Shown: positions 43,430 through 53,997 of the stretch, one piece after another
Layout of the letters: each line of letters starts with the position of its first letter
Position numbering within the stretch: position 1 is the first letter of the stretch
From: Dermacentor variabilis
Taxonomy: Eukaryota > Arthropoda > Arachnida > Ixodida > Ixodidae
Reading direction: 5' to 3'
DNA: 64,000 nt
Assembly (NCBI RefSeq): GCF_050947875.1
Contig: NC_134572.1
Coordinates: 159,547,105 to 159,611,104, forward strand
The notes under the pieces: model-generated
Told to the model about the DNA's origin: nothing
The model's input: the letters and a program-made list of their open reading frames with translations, nothing else
The model's database searches: none
Made by a program: the position numbers and the translations under genes

Positions 43430-44230
43430 CTCCCCATGCCTCCCTTGGGACGCTCGGCCGCGTGTCGATACGCGGCGGCAGCACCGCTTCCACCACTAGC
43501 GGCTGCCGGCTATCCACCTGGAAATAATTCACAAACAAAACAATGCCTTCGTGACGTCATTGGTGAGGCCAGAAGGTAGAGGGAGAGGACGCACCGCTAG
43601 GAAGAGGACTATTGCCGCGGAAGTAGCGGAAGCGCTCCCTTCCCACTTGGCATGCAAACGGAATGTATTCGTGCTCTATTGAAGACCCGCTGGCCGCGTG
43701 GCAACATTGGCCAAATCGCAGAGCAGGACCCGCTAAAGCGTGCAGTCATTACGAAGCACTTTTCTTCTGCCGCATTTACCTCGCAAACTCCTGTGCATTT
43801 TCTAAAGCGCTGAGTCATCGGTCGCATATACTAGCGCCCAGCAATTATAATGAGAAATATTTGTATAGGGAACCATCGTTAACAACCAATATTCGCTGTT
43901 AAAAAGTTACATTTCGTCATTTCGTGAAAGTAGTAGCTTTGACATTCCTAACTTGTAGTTAAGTTTAGCACTACAGTTCAACTAGTCCATAGATATAGTG
44001 GCGCTAGCATAAAGAAAATAACTTACTGGTACTAACTTTCGATAATTTTGTTCGTGTTTTGTGAAGTGAATAAACTAAAGCTGGCCGATTTCTCAGTCAG
44101 CCGAAACTCAACACAAATAAGAGCTGAACGTTCTTGCTTTTATTCACACGTTTCGTACTGGAAAAAGACTGACCCTCACGCAGTGCGAAAGATTCAATCT
44201 GTAGAAAAATTTAGAGAAAATACATAGCTC
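43430..44230. other. No recognisable gene or element
   Basis: A GC-rich part (43440-43620) then AT-rich DNA. No supported frame or repeat was found on either strand. Confidence 0.45.
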
Positions 44231-44749
44231 AAACCCCCCACAGGCGCGCCTGCGCCAGCCAGCGTTTGGTGCGTTGCGACACCACGTACCCTGGCACATG
44301 AGGTTTGGACCCTCCCGCGTGTAGCTGTGCGCCGCTTAGCCGTGTCTGGAGAAAGGGTGACCCTGGGTTTGATCCGATGCCGGGTATTCGGACCTTTAAG
44401 GCCACCTCGGCGGGGGCAATACACTTCTTTGGCCTCTGCTTCACATAGACGGCACTTCCAGACTGCCCCACCTAGAGGAAACCGGCAGTCCCCTTTTCCT
44501 ATCTCTCTCCTCAAATCTTCGTCTCTCTCCCACTTTTTGGCCTTTCCTGTCTTCTTCTCTCTTCCATTTACTTCCTTTCTCCCTCGCGGCAAGGGTTAAC
44601 CTTGTATGTATCCTACCTTGGGTACACCATATTTGATTATAGCAGAGGCGTACGACTGGCGTCGTGCAGACTTGTATGCAAGCTCTCCCGCATCTCTTCG
44701 TTGGGATCCGTGGTGGGTGGTCGGCGCTGTTGCCTAACATACATATATC

Positions 44750-46020
44750 TTACGGCAGCACAAACTTCTGGTTTCTATGATCCGCGTCTGAAAAGATGCC
44801 GCACCGAATCACCATTGCAGTTCTGCTTTCGGAGCAGCGCACCATCATTTCCCAAGTACTATGTGATCCAGAGCGAAAACAACATACCAGTAAAAAACCT
44901 CTCGCCGTTCCTCTTGGCCAAGTGCCTGAAAGACAAAATCGGACTGAAATACAAAGCAGAATTGGTTTCCGGTAGAACGTTCTGACACGGACACGAATGT
45001 TCTGCTGGAAACCAACTCTGCTATGTACAACCAATTCGAGTTCAGGCAAGCCCTACTCTGACATACAAAGCCTCAAAAATGTCTAGTGGGAACCTCTTCC
45101 TTGAACTAAATGACAAAGATCAAGCCCAAAAACTGTCGGAACTTACGAGTATTGGCGACGCGACAGTAACAATTTCAGTCCACAGAACTCTACGTACAAG
45201 CAGGGGCGTGATATCTGAGGAGGGCTTTCTTGGATTAAGCGATGAGGAACTGTTTGAGGGTTTCCAGGAACAAAGCGTGACCAGAGTACAAAGAATTGTC
45301 ATCCGCAGAAATTACCAATAAATCCCCACAAAACACGTTATACTCACCTTTGGAACAAGCGTAATGCATATATACCTCGCTATATGCAGGGTACGTAAAA
45401 GTAAATGTCAAACCTTATATCCCGAACCCCAGATGATGTCCCAAATGACAAAGGTTTGGACATGCTTCACATGCATGCCGAGGACAAGCAACCTGTGTTA
45501 AATGCAGCTCCAACGATCACGAATCCGACAATTGCACTTCTCCACATTGCGTTAACTGCAAAGGAGACCGTCCAGCTTACTAGCGGTCTTGTCCTTGCTG
45601 GAAAAAAGAAAAGGAAGTGATTGCACTAACTGTAAAAGAAAAACTTTAGTTCTTTGAAGTAAGAAAGCGACTATTATACCTTTCGAAAAAGTTATGGCGA
45701 TGTGACGCAGGTGGGGGCAGCGTTCAGGAGTCCTCCGGGTTCACGCACATTGGTCCCGCAGTGACCCCTCCCGCCCCGGGGGTGGAAGTGGCCGATGCTC
45801 CTCCATCCTCTTTGAAGGGCCTGCAGAAACCCGTTCCGCAGGGTCCTAAAATCAACCGAACCCCAAGGCCCGAGACACCTGTCTCGGCGCCCGATTCTCG
45901 GTCCTCCAGCGCCTCAGAGAGAGCGATGGAGGTCGACGTAAAAACCCCGGTGTCCTCGACGCCGAAGGACAAGCGCTCTCTCGAGCGTGAAAAGAGGGAC
46001 ACAGTCCCAATAAACACATT
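44750..46020 (+). pseudogene. I-like LINE ORF1 (gag-like), broken
   Basis: Blocks: FYDPRLKRCRTESPLQFCFR, YYVIQSENNIPVKNLSPFLL and AKCLKDKIGLKY (44760-44980); LFLELNDKDQAQKLSELTSI and VTISVHRTLRTSRGVISEEG (45079-45321); then a Cys-rich zinc-knuckle region in shifting frames (45400-45620) and a Pro/Ser-rich tail (PGVEVADAPPSSLKGLQKPV onward, 45761-46020). This is the full ORF1 order of the family, RRM-like repeats then knuckles then a low-complexity tail. At least four frame changes or stops are present. Confidence 0.75.
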
Positions 46021-46136
46021 AAATGAGAACGTGATAACCTATTTAACTATGTTTGCCTTCTTTAGGTCTGTGTCACCTAACATATTTGTTATTCTCCTTC
46101 ACTTTTAATGCCATTTTTTACCTTTCAGTTTCAAGA

Positions 46137-47180
46137 TGGCTTTTATTACGCACTGGAATTGTAAAGAGCTCTTGCGCAACTTAGGCGACATCAAAAGCAT
46201 GTTAAGTGACTTCTCTCCTGAGGCATTGTGCTTACACTAAACAAACCTAGGAGAAAAACATAAGAATTTTAAGAGGCTTTACTGTTGTACGGCACGACCG
46301 TAATCGGAAGAACCGGCTTTCTGGTGGTGTAGCCATTGTGTTGCGGGGCGGTATCGCAGCTAGAGAAGTTGCCATTAACAGTCACATAGAAGCCGTTGCT
46401 GTCACCGTTTTTGCACACAAAACCATCGCCATTTGTTCAATATACATTCCACCGCATTCGAATTTTGCTGTAAGAGATCTAAAGTTAATTTTAAACCAGT
46501 GCTTGAACCTTTTTTAATAGCTGGTGATTTTAACGCACATAACACGTTATGGGGTGGTAAAACAACCGACACCAGTGGCCAAACACTTGAAGATTTTATC
46601 CTAACAAATGAAACATGCGTTTTAAACATTGCTACGGCAGCTATACTGCTCCCCAAGTATAAGAGCTATGAGTTGCCTCGATTCAGCACTGTGCTCACGT
46701 GACATCTTTATTCACTGATCTCCAATGGAATGTAATAGCTAATTCCTACGGTAGTGACCATATGCCCGCATACATAAAACTAACATCCACGCTACCTATC
46801 CTGCCTTCCAGAGCATCCCGTTGAAAAATCCATCTAGCAAATTGGCCCCTCTTTGCCGAAAAAGCCAGTCTGGATAAAGTGATCTTAGATTACTTAAGCA
46901 TAGACGAAGCGAATGGGAGGATTACTGCTTGCATAGTTGCTGCGGTGGAAGAGGTTATTCCCCAATCTACTGGATTCTTGAGGAAAAAACTAAAACGCTG
47001 GTGGACGAACGAGTGCACAGAAGCTAAAAAACTTCAAAACAAAGTGCGGGATATCTTTCGAAGGTACCCAACAGAAGATAACCTTCTGTCGTTCAGAAAA
47101 GCTAAAGTGAAAGAAGATATAACCGCAGGCAAGCCGAAAAAAAGAAAACTCATGGGAAAGTTATATTTAATCGATTAACA
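46137..47180 (+). pseudogene. I-like LINE endonuclease and linker, broken
   Basis: Opens MAFITHWNCKELLRNLGDIK and FSPEALCLH, then after several stops reaches FLIAGDFNAHNTLWGGKTTD (catalytic D..N) and TSGQTLEDFILTNETCVLN. Farther on come YGSDHMPA-like text in another frame (near 46750) and the basic linker LKRWWTNECTEAKKLQNKVR. The AP endonuclease landmarks survive as text only. Confidence 0.75.
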
Positions 47181-47468
47181 TCTCAACCACATCCAAGAGA
47201 ATGTAGGACCAGGTTCGCAAGTTCAGGGGTGATTATGTTCCCTACACAATCGCCATACTCTCAGCTCCCGGCACGCGAACAAGTCTACAGGAACAAGCAG
47301 ACAAATTAGGCCAGCACTTCTACACCATATCTAACTCAGCAACCTATTCCGCTACCTTCCCAAAAACACAAGCAGTCCGCAGAGAAACAAAAGCTTCTGG
47401 CAACGGGAAGTTCAGATAGACCATTTAATGCCCCTTCAACGCTCCATGAAATAAACAGTGTAATCCCT

Positions 47469-48654
47469 TTGGGTAAGAAGACAGCTCCTGATCTTGACAA
47501 AATACATTGCACTGTTAGACTCTACTGGCCCACCTGTCCTAGAAAGCTCTGGCGGACTTGTTGCCTTTCTTCAACGCGATCTGGGCAACGGGTGAAATGC
47601 CTGCGGTGTGGAAAAAAAGGAGTTATTGTTCCCTTCCTGAAAGCGGGAAAGTCACCAAATACTCCAAGCAGCTTAGACGTATAGCAATAACAAGTTGCCT
47701 GGCAAAATCATAAGACAGCGTAATAAATATAAGATTAACGTACGTTCTCGAAATATAACTTACTAGATATTTAGAAAGGCTACTCAACAATTGACCATCT
47801 TGTTCGTCTTGAACATACCATACGTGAGGCATTCATTTGCAAACAACACGGCCTAGCAGTCTTTTTCGACCTAGAAAAAGCATACGACACCACATGGAGG
47901 TATGGTATTTTACAAGATTTAGCAACAGTAGGAATATGCGGCAGGATGCTCAACTGTTCGGCCGATTTTCAATTAAACCGGACACTTCAAGCCCGTCTAG
48001 GTGCAACATTGTCGCGAGTCTTCGTCCAAGAAAATGGCGTCCCACAGGGTTGCGTATTAAGAACTAAGCTTCTCGTGATGAAGATAAACCGCATAAATGC
48101 AGTTATACCGTCCAACATTATGCACTCTTTATACGTCGACGACCTTCAAATTGCATGTCATGCCTCGAGTATGTCTACATGCGAAAGGCAAATTCAGATA
48201 ACAAATAGGTAGAAGCAATCGGCCGATAAATATGGATTCGGTTTTTCTACACAAAAAAGAAACTGTGGCAGTCGTGTTTTCACAGAAAAGGGGGTTACAC
48301 CAGGACCCAGCTCTCAAATTAAATCAAGGCCCACTACCAGTTGAGCACGAGCAAAAGTTATTAGGAATAATTTTTTATATTAAACTAAATTTCATCGACC
48401 CCATTAACAGCATAAAAACGAATACAAACAAAGCACTTAACATCCTGAAGGTACTGTCACGTCAGCATTGGGGCGCAGACCGAACAAGCCGGTTGCGTAT
48501 TTACCGCTCTGTCGTGCTCAACATTCTCGACTATGGCTTTATCGCTTACGGGTCAGCAAGGCAGTCGTACATCAAACGTCTTGATCCCATACACAATCAC
48601 GGACTACGCTTAGCAACTGATGCGTACAGGACCTCACCAGCAGAAAGCCTATGA
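47469..48654 (+). pseudogene. I-like LINE reverse transcriptase, broken
   Basis: KKTAPDLDKIHC (RT motif 1 region), then FFDLEKAYDTTWRYGILQDL, VFVQENGVPQGCVLRTKLLV, and the intact catalytic SLYVDDLQIACHA at 48129-48165. LLGIIFYIKLNFIDPINSIK and LRIYRSVVLNILDYGFIAYG follow. The YVDD box is preserved although the frame is interrupted at least four times. Confidence 0.78.
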
Positions 48655-48806
48655 GCCGGCAGTAACGAACCCTGTTTGGAACACCGAAAAGCCTTCTTCA
48701 CAATTTCACACGTACTCAGAATCACAGCTCTACCTAATCATATATATGCCGCACTCTTGTCGCTTACACCACGAACAGAATACGCAATAGCAACAAACCA
48801 CATAGC

Positions 48807-49461
48807 GTGAAGCTACTTATCCTTCGTTTCGAAGAAATGTGCCGAAACTGCAACGTTCCAAGCGAGGTTCTCAGGGTTGCCAAAATGCCGAACAGACTAC
48901 TCCTTTGGTATGATTTTGCGCATTTTTGTGATTTCAGTCTTACCCACCACAAGATAAAAGAGAAACCGCGTGAACACATAATACAAAATTTCTCGGAATT
49001 ACAAGAAAAATACAATAACTACACCAAGTTTTACACTGACGGGTCCAAGACAAATGAACATGTCGGAAGCGCAATCGTATCGGAACACTGGGAAAATTGT
49101 CTTGGGGTGCCACAGTTTGCTTCGGTTTTTACAGCCGAAGTATACGCCTTGCTTATGGCTTTAGAAGAAATAGTAACAGGAAATACTTAATTCCCTCAAT
49201 AAAAAATCAGAGTGCGAACCTCTTCTCGGCAGCATCCTAAGAATGCTAGGCGAAAGTGAAAATCATGGTAAATTAATTCGTCTCTGTTGGGTTCCAAGCC
49301 ACGTCGGAATCCCGGGAAACGAAAAGGCGGACCAATATGCAGCGATGACAGCCCACGAAAGGCCAGCAGAAATAAATTTTCCACTCACGAACTGTGTTCG
49401 GGCAGTCCGTACTGCGATCACCACAAAACTAGTGGCAAAAGGTCTGGGACTGTCAAGTTAA
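48807..49461 (+). pseudogene. I-like LINE RNase H, broken
   Basis: YTKFYTDGSKTNEHVGSAIV (first D) and FTAEVYALLMALEEIVTG (E) in the first frame. Then a stop, and LIRLCWVPSHVGIPGNEKAD QYA (H, N, D) in the second. The four RNase H acidic/His landmarks are recognisable across the break. Confidence 0.8.
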
Positions 49462-50069
49462 CCACAAACTACAAATAGTAAATAAAGCCCATACTGCAGG
49501 AGTGGAAGACATCATACCACCAGGAACCTCTCATGGAAGTTATCCTATGTCGCGTTCGTATCGGACTCACACATTTTGCACATAACTTTTTATTGAAAAA
49601 TGAAGAGCAAGCGGTTCGTAATCAAAGCCAAGAAACTAACTATGAATTACATTTTAATAACACGTCGAGCGTTAGAGGAAGAAAGACAGAACTATTTTTA
49701 TGAACTTTACAAAACACTAACACCACTTAATCGCTACCTGATCCTAGCTGAAAGCGCATTTTTATCTCTAGACAATTTTCACTAAGTTCCTGAAAGAGGT
49801 TTCTTAAACAAACTCTAAAGCAATATTTTTTGTTGCTTGAGGCACTATCATCAAATTATATATTCCTATCTCGTGCATGTCGCATCATAGCCGCAGTTGC
49901 TTTCGCGCCATAAAACCCTACATAACTAACATAGCTTAAACATTGTTCAGTACAATCGGGGGGGGGGGGCATCAAAACGCAACAAGGAATTACGTGCATC
50001 GTTTCGCCGTCATTGCTCTTGAACTTTGATAAACATCACGGCTGTGTTGTTCTTTCTTTTTTTTTTTTT

Positions 50070-50107
50070 TTGTCGACATGAACAGCGAAGGCTGTTCATG
50101 TCGACAA
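50070..50107. repeat. Perfect 17-bp hairpin after a T run
   Basis: TTGTCGACATGAACAGC (50070-50086), a GAAG loop, then its exact complement to 50107, preceded by about 20 T residues. It could be the apex of a foldback element or a transcript end. No function can be assigned. Confidence 0.9.
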
Positions 50108-50294
50108 ACTTAAGAGTGAACAAACGGTATAGCCCAACAAACATGCACTCAAGCCCTTAATTACAAGTATTTTACCGGCATGACGAATGAGTCGAGCAAC
50201 ACTGCCCTTTTGCCAGTTCAGTCCGGCTTGCACAGAACTCGTTTACTCATGCAAAATGAGCACCTGCTCACAAAATAGAAACACTTGTGCTTAC

Positions 50295-50397
50295 CTTTTG
50301 TCATTGTAGGAAACCTCAAAAACTTCGCAGTATTGGAAATCCCAGAGTTATAACACCACAGAGCCGCCCAATACATGCAATGAGTCGATTTAGCCAT
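50295..50397 (-). other. Possible THAP-like exon fragment
   Basis: The minus strand reads AALWCYNSGISNTAKFLRFP TMTK and then AAAG|GTAAGC, a good splice donor. A short Cys-bearing start followed by a ...FxRFP motif is the opening of many THAP domains. Only about 34 codons are available and the first cysteine spacing is unclear, so this is a weak call. Confidence 0.35.
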
Positions 50398-50599
50398 CTT
50401 CGTCTGATGCTTGGTAGACCGTCCTCCGTTCCTTGCACGCCTGATCAAGCTTCTCTGTCTTACCTTTCCCATCTTCATACTTGGCAGGACAACCGAAGCT
50501 GATGACCGAGCGCGATCCGACTTGTGATATCGCTGAGCGAGTGGCAAGTGTGAGCGGAAAGAAGCTGAACGGACACACAAAGTCAACTACTTCCCGCGC

Positions 50600-51592
50600 T
50601 TCGCCCGATTTAAAATTTGCAAAAAAGAGATAAAAAGTAACTTAACTGAAAAAAAGAGTTGTTTGGCGTTCACTCAAATTTCTTTATTTCTAAAAAGTTA
50701 TAAATTACAAGAAATGTGCACATCTGTATCTACTTTACCTCGTTCCACGAGATCTTGGGATATCCGGCAACCGCTAGGAGCGCGCATGTTCCTTGAAACC
50801 GAAACTAACACTCGCCTTCCGAGGGTTGGTTATGCCACGTAAAACTGTAGCGTTTAAATATTTTAATCAATTTGCGACCTCGAGCTAAACACCAGAACAT
50901 CATCCCACCATAACCACTGAGGCCTGAAGAACTGTGAACTCCTGCACAACATCAAGGAACTCCCACAAGCAGAAACATGCAACAGCAGATGCGCACTATA
51001 AGAATTCCCCAAGAAGTGTTCTCTCATAATTTTATAAATAACGCGAAAATACAGCAGTGGTCCGGGAGAATTCCAAATCCGCACCCACAGGTGGAAGATT
51101 CTACCTTATTTCCTTACACGTCTTATTTTGCTGAGTTTAATAGTCAGGTAATAGTACGGCAACAGCTGTTACATCACCACGCGTCAGTAGATCTCCAAAC
51201 TTCTACGTAATCCTCCGTAACAATGAGGTCTGCCATGCTGTTGAAAATCTTCAATTATCAGCTGACCGCGCGCGTCTACTCCTATCGTCCCCCTGCTTTT
51301 TCTTGGAGGTCATCTGCGGCGGATGCTATTCAGGGCGAGCCGAGATGGCTGGTGGTTGCATGTGCGCTGTCTTTCTGCGCGCCTGGCGAGCGAGGTCGCG
51401 TAATCTCGAGTTTTGGATACTCGTTGAAGGGAGAAACAGACGTAGACTTCGCTCCCTTGTGTCAGCGTTCTTTATCATGCCAGCGCTAAGTCAGCGCGCG
51501 TTAGCACCTGTGCGCGCGTGACTCCATGCTTGCTCATTGAATTAGTAAGCGAATGTTTACTGCAATTCGCACGGCCGATAAAACTACAAACC
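50600..51592. other. No recognisable gene or element
   Basis: Short chance frames only. 51240-51530 is GC-rich with no domain that I can support. Confidence 0.45.
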
Positions 51593-52324
51593 TTAAGAGG
51601 AAGCTTTAGCTCGAGTGCTCCTATCTAAATACATGTAAAAGGAGAATTCGTTTTTCTCGGCAACCATTGCACCAAATTTGACGACGTTTGTTGCATTTAA
51701 AAGACAAACTTAAAATCTAGTGACTGTTGGTTTCGAATTTTTGAGTTAGGTCGTCAATTTTTTATTAAAAATTGGCAAAAATCGAAAAGTTTCAATAAAC
51801 GAAACTATCAAGTTTACAACTCCGTAACTCAACCACTAAAAATGATAATACAATTCTGTGAATTGCATCTAATAGTACATCTAAAGCGGACAAAATTGAT
51901 ATGTTACACATAAATATAAAAAAAATTAATCATAGGGAAATACAACTTTTGCAAAACCATTGTAACCAATGTAACACATTCACGTAAGATGTAAAATGAC
52001 AAATTGGATTTGTCCGCTTTGAATGATCTAATGGATGCCGTTTACAGAACCGCGATATCAGTTCTTGATGCAGAGCTATGAATTTGTAAACTTCGTGCTT
52101 CTATTTTTTTCAAACGGTCAAATATTTGAAAACCGTTTTAAGAAAATTGAAGCCCTAAATCGAAATTCCGCTTCCAACAGTCACTAGAATTTAACTTTCT
52201 CTTTCAAATGCAACAAATTTCATCAAAATCGGTCCAGGGGTTACCTCATAAAAACGTTTTTGCGTTTTACATGTATTTGAATAGGCCGCGTCGGAGTTGG
52301 GCCCGAGCTAAAGCTTCCTCTTAA
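51593..52324. mobile_element. Large palindromic TTAA MITE
   Basis: The 732-bp block reads TTAAGAGGAAGCTTTAGCTC at one end and its complement at the other. TTAA is at both extremes (51593-51596 and 52321-52324). The two halves are imperfect reverse complements almost to the centre (for example aaagcggacaaaat near 51887 against atttgtccgcttt near 52010). No coding content. The TTAA borders suggest mobilisation by a piggyBac-type transposase. I know this end sequence as very common in hard-tick genomes. Confidence 0.85.
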
Positions 52325-52610
52325 TTCGTGTAGTTATTTATTACTTTCCTATCGCTAAATGTGGCGCCTTCGGGCGAAACTGCGAATTTTGAGAGCGCAG
52401 CTCTTAACGCCCGTTCCTGGGTTGAGGTCCCTCGGCGTAACCGCTCGAACGCGCTCGTGCCACTGCTTGCGCGTTCGTCGTCGCCTTCTGGCTCGATGAC
52501 GCTCGGCATGCCAGCGTTCCCATACTGCCACTCCATCTGCGAAGGCGCTGACCGCACTGGCTCACTGCCAGTCGGTGAGGCGATTTCGGTCTGAAAGTCT
52601 TTAGCTCAAT
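52325..52610 (-). other. Arg/Glu-rich frame of a dispersed repeat type
   Basis: The minus frame (MEWQYGNAGMPSVIEPEGDD, then FERLRRGTSTQERALRAAL) has the ordered look of a helical basic protein but no start context. It resembles in style the frame at 17816-18190. It is probably part of a repeat family and not a gene. Confidence 0.3.
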
Positions 52611-52658
52611 TTATCGCGAAATGAAGACATGTATCGAGCTGCGCTAAAATTTCGCATT

Positions 52659-52832
52659 ACACTCTAACAAAAAGTTTACAACCCTTTAGGGCTTATCTTG
52701 TCCCGAAACAATAATCGTCATCGGCCTTGCTTGCGCTTCCTCTCTTGAAGAAGGAAGTACGGGCAAGTCAGATGACGATTATCGATTTGGAACAAAATAC
52801 AACCCAAAGGTTGCAAACTTTTTTTAGAATGT
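52659..52832. mobile_element. Palindromic MITE, ACACTCTAA family (diverged copy)
   Basis: About 174 bp. The left end ACACTCTAACAAAAAGTTTA and the right end, read inward, ACATTCTAAAAAAAGTTTGC are inverted partners. Inner motifs cgataatcgtcatctg/gatgacgattatcg pair across the centre. It is the same family as 55646-55959 and as the arms of the THAP element at 53998-55590. Confidence 0.8.
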
Positions 52833-53349
52833 AGGGAGTATGGTAAACGTCGGGCACTCTTATTTTACCAAGTTGACTCGACACAATTAAATTACATTTC
52901 GCTTTGGTTTATAAATGAGAAAATAAGTGTTCGTATTCGATTAGGAAATCTTTCTACACGAACACTCCTACAGCATTATTGGTTTGGCGAGTTAAGCCAG
53001 TGGATCACGATTCGCTGATCGACTCTAGCATGGAGCTGATAAAATCCGCCATGAACGTGGCAAATCAGTTATGCGGAAGCATGCAAGGTGGAGGAACATT
53101 CATTAAAGGGAAAACCGCCATCCTACCGACCGCAGCACAAAGATACAAAGGTCTCCTTTGTAGCTTCGTTTATGCAGTCGGATGGATTACAATTTTTTTT
53201 TCTTTCGTCTGCCAGGTGCAGAATTTGGGCTGTGAGAATGACCGCTTGAGTCAGCCACTCTGCGCTGGGATTGTCGGGAGTTTGGGATTGGGAGTGCTGT
53301 TTGTGCACTGGTTCACAAGGCAGTTCCAACTTGCTGAGGAGACGTGGTG

Positions 53350-53468
53350 TCCATGAATACTTTGTTTAGCGCAAAACGACATACACAAGAAAGACGACCA
53401 GGGCAAGCGCCTTGTCCTAGTCGTCTTTCTTGTGTGTGTCGTTTCGCGCTAAACAAAGTATTCATGGA
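53350..53468. repeat. Foldback repeat with 58-bp arms
   Basis: TCCATGAATACTTTGTTTAG at the left is mirrored by CTAAACAAAGTATTCATGGA at the right. The arms pair with few mismatches to within a few bases of the centre (gggcaag/cttgtcc). It would form a long near-perfect hairpin. Confidence 0.93.
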
Positions 53469-53529
53469 TTCGCACCAACTAGCCCGCCAACGCATTGTGC
53501 TGAGACGTGGTGTGTTAGGGTAGTCACCA

Positions 53530-53905
53530 CCTACATCTGTTCGTCGGGGTGTTGACCCAGAGACTCTGAGAAGGCCGTGAAACTGGTGCATGTACGTGTG
53601 GGGGTGAGTAGTGTATAAATCTGCCTGGCGAGTGAGGACGCGTGTGAGGCCTCAGCCCGCCAGTTCGGTAGACTTCGATCCTCTCGCTCGATCGACATAT
53701 CCCAGTGCCTGATTTTGGCGCTGGAATGAGCCTCGAATAACATCTCACACGCAATTGAGCTCCATGGTTAGCTCGTTCACTCCCCGACAGTTCTACGTGA
53801 CAAAGGACCCATGTGATGCCTACCAGTTTGTGTTCTTGTAGCTGCTTCGAGCAGTTTTCTGCTTGCCACCATGGAGTATAAAAATTATAAGGTGGTATCA
53901 CACGT
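53530..53905 (-). pseudogene. LINE RNase H C-terminal fragment
   Basis: The minus frame has WWQAENCSKQLQEHKLVGIT and WVLCHVELSGSERANHGAQ, corresponding to the W..GH..I.GNE.AN..A end of LINE RNase H domains. The conserved His is retained (CHVE). Later text is not recognised. It is a short relic on the opposite strand to the LINE at 44-50 kb. Confidence 0.5.
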
Positions 53906-53997
53906 ATTAGTAATTGTACAGTGGTTACGTGCGTTTGATATGAGCAGGAAGGATGTCAGCAGAAGGCGCATAGCCACAAAAAACCCGTAAACACACC

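Larger units (their letters stand above)
44240..49790 (+). mobile_element. Old full-length I/Jockey-like LINE with RNase H
   Basis: A leader (44240-44620, CT-rich then gcaagggttaaccttgtatg), ORF1 (44750-46020), endonuclease (from 46137), RT (about 47470-48660), RNase H (about 48960-49460) and C-terminal text (to about 49785) occur in the right order on the + strand. Frames break every few hundred bases, so this copy is much older than the L1/Tx1-like one. The wording matches the most abundant I-like LINE of ticks as I know it. Boundaries are approximate. Confidence 0.8.
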
